A stretch of DNA of 7,892 nucleotides from Neisseriaceae bacterium (GTDB lineage Bacteria; Pseudomonadota; Gammaproteobacteria; Burkholderiales; Neisseriaceae). The translations under genes and the position numbers were made by a program. Positions 1 to 5,283 of this stretch are shown piece by piece. A model generated the notes under the pieces. It did not search any database, had not been told where the DNA came from, and saw only the letters and a program-made list of their open reading frames with translations. The stretch lies in NCBI GenBank assembly GCA_017989485.1, contig JAGNPU010000073.1, forward strand, positions 1 to 7,892, read 5' to 3'. Positions within the stretch are counted from its first letter, which is position 1, and every line of letters begins with the position of its first letter.

Positions 1-366
1 GACGGCAAAGGCTATTTCCTCGAACCCACGGCGTTTGAAACCCAACCTGACGACTTGTTGGCCACGGAAGAGATTTTTGGCCCCGTGCTGAGCGTGATCA
101 CCTTCCAAACCGAAGAGGAAGCCGTCGCCATCGCCAACAACACCCAATACGGTCTGGCCGCCGGCCTGTGGACCAGCAACCTCAGCACCGCCCATAAAGT
201 GGCCCGCAAGCTGCGCGCGGGCACGGTATGGGTAAACTGCTACGACGAGGGCGGCGACATGAACCTGCCCTTCGGCGGCTTCAAGCAGTCGGGCAATGGC
301 CGCGACAAATCTATCCATGCCTTAGAGAAGTACACCGAACTGAAGAGCACCCTGATTAAACTCTAG
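1..366 (+). CDS. Aldehyde dehydrogenase, C-terminal end (partial)
   Basis: This is the last 121 codons of an NAD(P)-dependent aldehyde dehydrogenase, which oxidises an aldehyde to a carboxylic acid in the cytoplasm. The reading frame is open from the first base to TAG at 364-366. Visible family blocks are GYFLEPT, the EEIFGPVLSV motif, YGLAAGLWT, AGTVWVN and PFGGFKQSGNGRDKS. The tail HALEKYTELK is very like E. coli PuuC (gamma-glutamyl-gamma-aminobutyraldehyde dehydrogenase of putrescine breakdown) and Pseudomonas KauB. The catalytic cysteine and the Rossmann-fold part lie upstream of the window, so the substrate cannot be set; an amine-derived aldehyde is inferred only from the tail. A strong terminator follows at once, so this gene ends its transcription unit. 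The family call is sure, the PuuC-like subtype moderately so. Confidence 0.93.
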   Translation, partial: DGKGYFLEPTAFETQPDDLLATEEIFGPVLSVITFQTEEEAVAIANNTQYGLAAGLWTSNLSTAHKVARKLRAGTVWVNCYDEGGDMNLPFGGFKQSGNGRDKSIHALEKYTELKSTLIKL

Positions 367-380
367 GACTAGCCCTTCGC

Positions 381-428
381 AAAACTGCTTGAAGCCTGCT
401 ATCATTAAGGCCTTCAAGCAGTTTTTTT
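381..428 (+). terminator. Intrinsic terminator of the aldehyde dehydrogenase gene
   Basis: A perfect 14-bp inverted repeat is seen, AAAACTGCTTGAAG (381-394) and its complement (412-425), with a 17-base loop, running into seven T (422-428). It lies 15 bases after the dehydrogenase stop. It also overlaps a TTG at 389 that would extend the next gene, which argues against that extended start. Confidence 0.9.
397..405 (+). promoter_or_regulatory. Possible extended -10 promoter in the terminator loop, for the Smr gene
   Basis: TGC-TATCAT matches the extended -10 form TGn-TATAAT with one mismatch. No good -35 box is seen 17 bases upstream, as is usual for extended -10 promoters. Transcription would begin near 412, inside or just after the right arm of the hairpin, giving a leader of about 34 bases before ATG 446 and no intact terminator in that transcript. 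This is inference from motif and position only. It would solve the problem that only 17 bases separate the T-run from the Smr start. Confidence 0.4.
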
Positions 429-445
429 ACGCGCACACACCGACC

Positions 446-1042
446 ATGGCCAACGACTTCAAAGACCAGCTCAAGGCGCTGCCCGCCCCCCCAAAAAAAA
501 CCAAGCCCAAGCCGAAACCCGCGCCTGAGCCCAGTTTTGCACAAATGGTGGGGACGGTGACGCCGCTTAAGGGCAATAATCAATACGCTCACCCCAAACC
601 CAAAGGGGGGATACGCGTGCGCCCACAGAAGGCGGCGGCCATAGACGAACAAGACTTTTTCTACGTCGGTGACTGGGTGGAAGACATCCCCAAGTCGTTT
701 AGCAAAAATGGGCGCGGCCAGCAGGACTTAGACAAGCTGCTCAATGGCACCTACCCGATTATCGCCACCCTAGACCTGCACGGCTACACCCAGCTTAAGG
801 CCCAACAGGCGTTAAACGTGTTCATCCATGAAATCCGCAGTCAGGGCGTATGCTGTCGCGTGGTCCACGGCAGCGGCCTAGGCTCACATGACTTTAAGCC
901 GGTTTTAAAGGCCACCGTACGCCAATGGTTGAAAAAGCACCCTGACGTCTTGGCGTTTACCGAAGAATCCAGCGGCAATGATGGCTCGGTTTTGGTTCTG
1001 CTCAAGAAACAAAGACTTAATCCAGATCAATATGATTTTTGA
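446..1042 (+). CDS. Smr-domain protein (SmrA/SmrB-like putative endonuclease)
   Basis: This is a soluble protein of 198 residues from ATG 446. I prefer this start to TTG 389 because the latter lies within the terminator hairpin of the preceding gene; no clear SD precedes 446. The N-terminal third is a low-complexity Pro/Lys linker (about residues 10-30), followed by a variable region. The C-terminal Smr domain (about 105-190) has the LDLHG motif (D110, H112) and, in place of the usual HGKG or HGRG, HGSG (H141-G144), then KPVLKATVRQWL and a DVLAF block. Small Smr proteins act on nucleic acids; E. coli SmrB cleaves mRNA at collided ribosomes, and the DLHG motif is part of its active site. The layout resembles betaproteobacterial stand-alone Smr proteins. 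Which nucleic acid it cuts, and whether the lysine-to-serine change matters, is unknown. Confidence 0.88.
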   Translation: MANDFKDQLKALPAPPKKTKPKPKPAPEPSFAQMVGTVTPLKGNNQYAHPKPKGGIRVRPQKAAAIDEQDFFYVGDWVEDIPKSFSKNGRGQQDLDKLLNGTYPIIATLDLHGYTQLKAQQALNVFIHEIRSQGVCCRVVHGSGLGSHDFKPVLKATVRQWLKKHPDVLAFTEESSGNDGSVLVLLKKQRLNPDQYDF

Positions 1043-1276
1043 TTAGGCCAAATAAATACCTTTATTTTATTTTAATTCTTGACAGAACTTTCTCTTTCGG
1101 ATAACGTCTATCTATGTGTGGCACGATAAGTATTTAAAAATAACCACTTGTATACTATCACCTGTTTGACTCTCACGCGTTCACGGCCACAACACCAAAA
1201 AAAACCAACCGTTTGTTTTACCGCTTTCATAATGAACAGCAAACAAAACAAAAATCATTATTAGAGAGGATTTATT
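1043..1276 (+). promoter_or_regulatory. AT-rich leader/promoter region of the 24-codon gene
   Basis: The region is visibly AT-rich beside its neighbours and holds no longer gene. An all-AT hairpin (AAATAAA 1050-1056, TTTATTT 1061-1067) after the Smr stop is too weak to call a terminator. A perfect -35 TTGACA (1079-1084) is followed after 17 bases by a poor -10, TAACGT (1102-1107). A better -10, TATACT (1151-1156), lacks a good -35. Two perfect inverted repeats follow: TTTGTTTT (1212-1219) with AAAACAAA (1245-1252), and ATAATGA (1229-1235) with TCATTAT (1255-1261). They cross each other. A strong SD, AGAGGA (1265-1270), precedes ATG 1277. Promoter assignment is tentative. Confidence 0.45.
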
Positions 1277-1351
1277 ATGCAACATAGACGACGTCTAGCT
1301 GTATTTCGCGCATTGAAAAAAATGCAAGATCAAAATACGCCAACTAAGTAA
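1277..1351 (+). CDS. Small basic protein or leader peptide, 24 aa
   Basis: The ORF encodes MQHRRRLAVFRALKKMQ followed by DQNTPTK. I do not recognise it. Evidence that it is real: an AGAGGA Shine-Dalgarno with 6-base spacing to ATG, an AT-rich leader with promoter-like elements, and a textbook terminator 17 bases after the TAA. It thus looks like a complete monocistronic unit. The peptide is strongly positive (RRR at 4-6, R11, K14, K15) and residues 4-17 could form an amphipathic helix, which would suit membrane or nucleic-acid contact; that is inference. Its codons are more AT-rich than those of its neighbours. Alternatives are a regulatory leader peptide or a small RNA in which the ORF is incidental. 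Confidence 0.55.
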   Translation: MQHRRRLAVFRALKKMQDQNTPTK

Positions 1352-1368
1352 GCACCCTAAATCAACGC

Positions 1369-1397
1369 AATGCCCTGTCCTGTGACGGGGCATTTTT
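1369..1397 (+). terminator. Intrinsic terminator of the small gene
   Basis: An 11-bp stem (1369-1379 with 1384-1394; one G-T wobble) has the 4-base loop CTGT and ends in five T (1393-1397). The core is AATGCCC/GGGCATT. It lies between the 24-codon ORF and the VOC gene, so the VOC gene probably has a separate start of transcription or depends on read-through. Confidence 0.9.
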
Positions 1398-1440
1398 ACG
1401 TCTACTCGCCCCACTGCCCAAGCCTCACAGAAAGCCAGCC

Positions 1441-1827
1441 ATGACCATCCATCCTGCCCCACACATCGTATCGATCTTAATCCATGTCCCCGACTGGCGC
1501 AGCGCCACCGCATGGTATGCCCAAGCATTCCCTCAAGCCCAGCGCATCCACCACCAGCCCGACGACTTTGGCCACCTGCAGCTGGGCTCGGTGGCCCTAG
1601 AAATCGTCAACGCCGACGCCAAAGTTGCCTGCGGCCCGGCCGGCAGCGTGGTGTATTGGGCCGAGGCCGACCTAAAGGCCCGCCTCAATGCGCTACTGGC
1701 CCTGGGCGCCACCCTGTATCGCGGCCCCATGCACATAGCGGGCGATGAATGGCTGTGTCAGCTTCAAGATCCTTGGGGCAACTGCATTGGGCTGAGGCAA
1801 ACCAGGCCAAACATGACGCTTGGCTAG
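1441..1827 (+). CDS. VOC (glyoxalase/bleomycin-resistance fold) family protein
   Basis: This 128-residue cytoplasmic protein is the usual length for a single VOC domain made of two beta-alpha-beta-beta-beta repeats. The first repeat shows ILIHVPDW (residues 12-19), a helix with WYAQAFP, and HLQLGSVALEIV (45-56). The second shows VVYWAEADL, an alpha helix rich in Leu/Ala with ALGATLYRGP, and the characteristic end QLQDPWGNCIGL. H15 and E54 sit where metal ligands lie in many members. VOC enzymes cover glyoxalase I, dioxygenases, epimerases and drug-binding proteins; nothing here fixes the substrate. The start at ATG 1441 has only a weak purine-rich stretch (AGAAAG) upstream. It lies 90 bases after the small ORF's stop, with a terminator between them. 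Confidence 0.85.
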   Translation: MTIHPAPHIVSILIHVPDWRSATAWYAQAFPQAQRIHHQPDDFGHLQLGSVALEIVNADAKVACGPAGSVVYWAEADLKARLNALLALGATLYRGPMHIAGDEWLCQLQDPWGNCIGLRQTRPNMTLG

Positions 1828-1847
1828 CTACCCATTTGCTGTTAATC

Positions 1848-1930
1848 TGAGGACAAGCAGCCTGGGGCCCGGCCTTTGGCCAGCCCACCCACACCGACAA
1901 TAACAACAACAGGCCTGCCTGGCGCAGGCC
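1848..1930 (+). promoter_or_regulatory. Hairpin-rich leader of the acyl-CoA ligase gene
   Basis: Two GC-rich inverted repeats lie in the 128-base gap before the ligase. One is built on GGCC-TTT-GGCC (about 1871-1881) with further flanking pairs. The second is GGCCTGC (1912-1918) with GCAGGCC (1924-1930), loop CTGGC. The second is not followed by a T-run, so it is not a typical terminator. It lies 14 bases before the SD and could affect mRNA stability, act as an attenuator, or end the VOC transcript weakly. No convincing -35/-10 pair is seen here. Confidence 0.4.
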
Positions 1931-1955
1931 ACGTCTTCTTCTACAAGGAATCTCC

Positions 1956-3587
1956 ATGTCTTCTGCTTTTGACCAAGGCCTCGCCAAAAATGCCGCCAAT
2001 CATGTGGCCCTCAGCCCCATAGACTACCTCGCCCGCAGCGCCCTGGTATACGGCCCTAAACTGGCCATCGTCCACGGCCCCGTGCGCCAAACCTGGGCGC
2101 AAACCTACGATCGCTGCAAGCGCTTTGCCAGCAGCCTCAGCCAAATGGGCATAGGCAAAAACGACACCGTTGCCACCTTGCTGTACAACACCCCCGCCAT
2201 GGTCGAGGCCCACTTCAGCGTGCCGATGAACGGCTCGGTGCTGAGCACCCTCAACACCCGCCTGGAGTTGCCAGACCTGATTTACTGCCTGCGCCACGGC
2301 GAAGCCAAGGCCTTGCTGCTAGACGGCGAGTTTGCCCACCACGTGCCGGCCCTGCGGGCGGCCTTGCCCAAGCTCACCATCATTCAGGTCAATGACGCCG
2401 AAGGCCCTCAAAACGTCGCCCCTTTTGGCGACGCCGAATACGAAGACTGCGTGGCCCAAGGCGACCCTGACTTTGCCTGGGCCATGCCGGCCGACGAATG
2501 GGACGCGATTGCCCTCAACTACACCTCCGGCACCACCGGCCAGCCCAAAGGCGTGGTCTACCACCATCGCGGCGCCGCCCTCAACGCCCTCTCCAATATT
2601 TTGGAATGGGACATGCCCAAACACCCGGTTTACTTATGGACGCTGCCGATGTTCCACTGCAACGGCTGGTGCTTTCCTTGGACGATTGCCGCACGCGCCG
2701 GCGTCAACGTGTGCCTGCGTAAGTTTGACCCCGTCCACTGCCTCAACCTCATCCGCCAAGAGCAGGTCAGCCATTATTCGGCGGCCCCCATAGTCCACTC
2801 GGGCTTTGCCAACGCCAGCGCCGCCGACAAGGCCGGCATTGGCCATACCGTACGCGGCATGATTGCCGGCGCACCACCGCCTGAATCCACCTTAACCCAG
2901 CTTGAGGCCATGGGGTTTGACATCACCCATGTCTACGGCCTCACCGAAGTCTATGGCCCCGCCTCGGTGTGCGTTGCCCATCCCGAATGGCAAGATCTGG
3001 CGCCGGCGCAACGGTCTGAACGCAAGGCCCGCCAAGGCGTGCGCTATCACATGCAGGCCGACCTGGCCGTCATCGACCCATTGACCATGCAACCCGTCCC
3101 TCAGGACGGCGTGAGCGTGGGCGAACTGATGTTCCGTGGCAATATTTGCATGAAGGGCTATTTTAAAGACGCCGACGCCACCGCAGACAGCTTTGCCGGC
3201 GGGTGGTTTCACACCGGCGACATCGGGGTTTGGGATGCCGACAGCTACGTCAAAATCACCGACCGCAGCAAAGACATCATCATTTCTGGCGGGGAAAACA
3301 TTTCCAGCATCGAGTTGGAAAACGTGCTGTACAACCACCCCAGCATTTTGGCCTGCGCCGTGGTGGCGGCACCCGACGCCAAATGGGGTGAGGTGCCGTT
3401 CGCGTTTATTGAAACCAAAGAAGACGCCACCGTAACGGCAGAAGAACTCCGTGTGTTTTGCCGCGACCATTTGGCCGGCTTTAAGGTGCCGAAGGCCTTT
3501 GAATTTGGCGAATTGCCGAAGACGGCCACCAACAAGATACAAAAAAATGAGCTGCGTAAGATTGCCGTACAAAAACACCCCGCTTAA
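1956..3587 (+). CDS. AMP-forming acyl-CoA synthetase (fatty-acid-CoA ligase family)
   Basis: This 543-residue cytoplasmic enzyme of the ANL superfamily activates a carboxylic acid with ATP to an acyl-adenylate, then transfers the acyl group to CoA. All core motifs are present: the P-loop YTSGTTGQPKG (189-199), PMFHCNGW, the adenylate-binding VYGLTE (326-331), GGWFHTGD (415-422), the hinge DRSKDIIISGGEN (436-448) and the catalytic lysine K527 in PKTATNKIQK. The length and the 'MFHCNGWCFPW' block place it with short/medium-chain acyl-CoA ligases of the AlkK/DmdB kind; the exact acid is unknown. ATG 1956 has AAGGA at 1945-1949 with a 6-base gap. It stands alone between a hairpin leader and a strong terminator. 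A role in fatty-acid uptake or breakdown is likely. No broken motif is seen. Confidence 0.93.
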   Translation: MSSAFDQGLAKNAANHVALSPIDYLARSALVYGPKLAIVHGPVRQTWAQTYDRCKRFASSLSQMGIGKNDTVATLLYNTPAMVEAHFSVPMNGSVLSTLNTRLELPDLIYCLRHGEAKALLLDGEFAHHVPALRAALPKLTIIQVNDAEGPQNVAPFGDAEYEDCVAQGDPDFAWAMPADEWDAIALNYTSGTTGQPKGVVYHHRGAALNALSNILEWDMPKHPVYLWTLPMFHCNGWCFPWTIAARAGVNVCLRKFDPVHCLNLIRQEQVSHYSAAPIVHSGFANASAADKAGIGHTVRGMIAGAPPPESTLTQLEAMGFDITHVYGLTEVYGPASVCVAHPEWQDLAPAQRSERKARQGVRYHMQADLAVIDPLTMQPVPQDGVSVGELMFRGNICMKGYFKDADATADSFAGGWFHTGDIGVWDADSYVKITDRSKDIIISGGENISSIELENVLYNHPSILACAVVAAPDAKWGEVPFAFIETKEDATVTAEELRVFCRDHLAGFKVPKAFEFGELPKTATNKIQKNELRKIAVQKHPA

Positions 3588-3599
3588 GGGGCATACGCC

Positions 3600-3633
3600 A
3601 AGCCGTGTCTGAGTTTCTCAGCCACGGCTTTTT
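3600..3633 (+). terminator. Intrinsic terminator of the acyl-CoA ligase gene
   Basis: A two-tier hairpin: AAGCCGTG (3600-3607) pairs with CACGGCTT (3623-3630), and within it CTGAG (3609-3613) pairs with CTCAG (3617-3621) around TTT. Five T (3629-3633) follow. It lies 12 bases after the stop. The opposite side lacks a T-run for the minus strand, so it should act mainly on the ligase and not on the convergent permease. Confidence 0.92.
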
Positions 3634-3720
3634 GAATCACTCAGAGCCAGGCTGGCGACGCTGCCCTATGGGTTGGCTCAGCCGCAGCGCCGCACACCGA
3701 CCAAGCCAAACCGGCATCGC

Positions 3721-4473
3721 TCACGCCAGCGACACCAGCTGTGGCAAGCCAGACAGCAATAAGGCCACGCCAGACAGCGTCAGCAAGGACAGCACAACGT
3801 GCTTAAAGGCCTTGTCGCTAATGCCGATGTACAGGCGCGTCCCCAAAAACACGGGCAGCAACATCGTCGGCACCATTAAGGCAAACAGCGGCAACACCTC
3901 TTGGGTCACCATGCCGGTGCCAACATAGGTCAACATGGTCACCGCCAACACGCCCAGATTGAAATTTTGAACAATGTTGCGCTGGGCATCTTTGTCCATT
4001 TTCTTTAAGCTACACCACAGCGTTGGCAGCGTCCCTGAAAAGCCCCCTAGGCCACTCATGACCCCGCCCATCATCCCCACTAAGCCATCCACCCAAGCAT
4101 GGGTCGGCCGCATCGCGGGCAAACGCGGCGCCAACAGCATAAAGGGGCACCACACCACCAATAGGGTGCCTAGAATAACCTTGAATAAGGCCACGTTCAG
4201 CCACGGCAGCACCACCACCCCAATGGGAATGCCGACGGCGGCGCCCAGTAAAAAAGGCCTTAATTGTGGCCAATTAACCCGCCGTTTTAAGGTAAACACC
4301 GCCATGATCTGGCCAACCAAGGCCCCGAACACCGCCAGCGTCGCCGCCAGGCGAGGCTCTAAGGTCCACGCCCACACCGACATGGCCACCAGACCAAACG
4401 CAAAACCAGACAGGCCTTGCACAAACCCTGCCAGCAACGTCCCCAAGAGCACCACCCAAATCACACTGTCCAT
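3721..4473 (-). CDS. TauE/SafE-family membrane permease
   Basis: This 250-residue inner-membrane protein has about seven to eight hydrophobic segments, the usual size for TauE/SafE proteins, which are linked to export or uptake of sulfite, sulfoacetate and other small anions. The family's internal duplication is visible: GFVQGLSGFAFG (16-27) in the first half and GLVGMMGGVMSGLGGFSG (130-147) in the second, both Gly-rich half-helix signatures. Short basic loops (KRR at 63-65, KKMDK) suit an inside position. ATG at 4473-4471 is preceded by AGAGGA with a short, 4-base gap. It converges with the acyl-CoA ligase and diverges from ynbA. No sulfur gene is nearby, so the substrate is open. No clear terminator for it is seen in 3634-3720. 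Confidence 0.9.
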   Translation of the reverse strand: MDSVIWVVLLGTLLAGFVQGLSGFAFGLVAMSVWAWTLEPRLAATLAVFGALVGQIMAVFTLKRRVNWPQLRPFLLGAAVGIPIGVVVLPWLNVALFKVILGTLLVVWCPFMLLAPRLPAMRPTHAWVDGLVGMMGGVMSGLGGFSGTLPTLWCSLKKMDKDAQRNIVQNFNLGVLAVTMLTYVGTGMVTQEVLPLFALMVPTMLLPVFLGTRLYIGISDKAFKHVVLSLLTLSGVALLLSGLPQLVSLA

Positions 4474-4485
4474 GTCATCCTCTAT

Positions 4486-4510
4486 GCCTCATCTAGGCCT
4501 CATCTAGGCC
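4486..4510. repeat. 11-bp tandem repeat upstream of the permease
   Basis: GCCTCATCTAG occurs twice in direct contact (4486-4496 and 4497-4507) followed by GCC. On the minus strand each copy supplies an ATGAGG just before the permease's SD. Two mini-ORFs result: four codons (4503-4489) and five codons (4492-4475), the latter ending in TGA one base before the permease ATG. It may be a simple slippage duplication. Confidence 0.7.
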
Positions 4511-4513
4511 ACT

Positions 4514-4534
4514 GTTGGCTCAGTATACGCCAAC
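4514..4534 (-). promoter_or_regulatory. Dyad over the putative permease -10 element
   Basis: GTTGGC (4514-4519) and GCCAAC (4529-4534) form a perfect 6-9-6 inverted repeat. The spacer contains, on the minus strand, TATACT (4527-4522), a 5-of-6 match to a -10 box, placed about 50 bases before the permease start. The -35 is poor, which would fit an activator- or repressor-controlled promoter. The factor is unknown. Confidence 0.4.
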
Positions 4535-4579
4535 ATCACCACAACACTGTAGGCGCGTCAGCCTATGGCAAAACACCGC

Positions 4580-4608
4580 TTGCCTAAATTAAACCAATTA
4601 CATATCAT
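4580..4608 (+). promoter_or_regulatory. Sigma-70-type promoter of the ynb operon
   Basis: TTGCCT (4580-4585, 4 of 6 to the -35 consensus) and TATCAT (4603-4608, 5 of 6 to the -10) are separated by the ideal 17 bases in a locally AT-rich stretch. The start of transcription should fall near 4615, giving a leader of about 30 bases before ynbA ATG 4644. Confidence 0.65.
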
Positions 4609-4643
4609 AAACCCTCTTTTGGCCCTGCATTCAAAGACTCATC

Positions 4644-5249
4644 ATGACGCTATACGATTTAAAGCCTCGCTTTCAAAGCCTGTTGCGCCCCTTGACGCTG
4701 CGCCTCTATGCGCGCGGCACCACGGCGAATCAGGTCACCCTGGCCGCCATGCTGGGCTCCATCGCCTTGGGCCTAATCTTGACCCTAGGCGCGGCCAAAT
4801 GGCCTGGGTTATGGCTGCTATTGCCCCTATTTCTCTTGGTGCGCATGGCCTTAAACGCCATTGACGGCATGCTGGCACGCGAACACCAGCAGCAATCGTC
4901 ACTGGGCGCCGTGTTAAACGAGGTGGGCGACGTGGTGTCAGACCTGGCGCTGTATGCCCCGTTTCTCATCCTGCCTGAGGCACCGGTGGCGCTGATTTGC
5001 CTCGCCCTATGGGCGATGACCATGACCGAATTTTGCGGCGTCCTCGCCTTAAGCATTGGCGCCCCTCGTCGCTATGACGGCCCCCTGGGCAAAAGCGATC
5101 GTGCCTTGGTCTTCGGTGCCTATGCCTGTGCGCTCTTTCTATGGCCCACGCTGGCCAACCATGTTTGGCTGCTGTTTTTGGCCGTGCTGTTGCTGTCGCT
5201 ATTGACCTGCTACCAACGTTGCCGTCGCGCTTTAGCGGCCGTCCAATAA
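4644..5249 (+). CDS. ynbA: CDP-alcohol phosphatidyltransferase-like protein YnbA
   Basis: This 201-residue integral membrane protein has the same length as E. coli YnbA and starts alike (MTLY..KP.FQSLLRP). The family joins a CDP-linked lipid to an alcohol, releasing CMP. The signature is present in altered form: N71-x2-D74-G75-x2-A78-R79-x8-G88-x3-N92-x3-D96-x3-D100. The first and third of the four standard aspartates are Asn, as I recall for E. coli YnbA too. Hydrophobic helices lie around residues 30-50, 53-70, 100-140 and 150-190; a 'GPLGKSDRA' loop (about 147-155) is also shared with YnbA. The start has a weak SD but matches the homologue. First gene of an operon, 34 bases before ynbC. 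The likely role is in making an unidentified phospholipid; the substrate is unknown. Confidence 0.9.
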   Translation: MTLYDLKPRFQSLLRPLTLRLYARGTTANQVTLAAMLGSIALGLILTLGAAKWPGLWLLLPLFLLVRMALNAIDGMLAREHQQQSSLGAVLNEVGDVVSDLALYAPFLILPEAPVALICLALWAMTMTEFCGVLALSIGAPRRYDGPLGKSDRALVFGAYACALFLWPTLANHVWLLFLAVLLLSLLTCYQRCRRALAAVQ

Positions 5250-5283
5250 CCGATTTATTCTTCCATCTCTGATAAGGGCCTTT

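Noticed and set aside
389..445. TTG start extending the Smr protein by 19 residues
   Set aside because: These codons are the terminator stem, loop and T-run of the preceding gene, and the start has no SD.
1050..1067. AAATAAA/TTTATTT hairpin after the Smr stop as a terminator
   Set aside because: The stem is only A-T pairs, followed by TATTTTA rather than a clean T-run; too weak to call.
1295..1528. 77-codon minus-strand frame across the small gene and the start of the VOC gene
   Set aside because: It runs back through the terminator at 1369-1397 and has a composition of Trp/Arg/Cys typical of a shadow frame.
3013..3019. GTCTGAA, a core of Neisseria DNA uptake sequences
   Set aside because: It occurs once, inside a coding region, and lacks the full GCCGTCTGAA; no uptake-sequence repeats are seen in the window, so it does not support a Neisseria assignment.
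2892..3578. 228-codon open frame on the minus strand inside the acyl-CoA ligase
   Set aside because: It lies wholly antisense to a gene with every ANL motif intact; its His/Gly/Val-rich translation is what reversed GC-rich codons give.
3974..4507. 177-codon plus-strand frame over the permease
   Set aside because: It is antisense to a clear membrane protein; its Thr/Pro/Lys-rich product has no recognisable motif.
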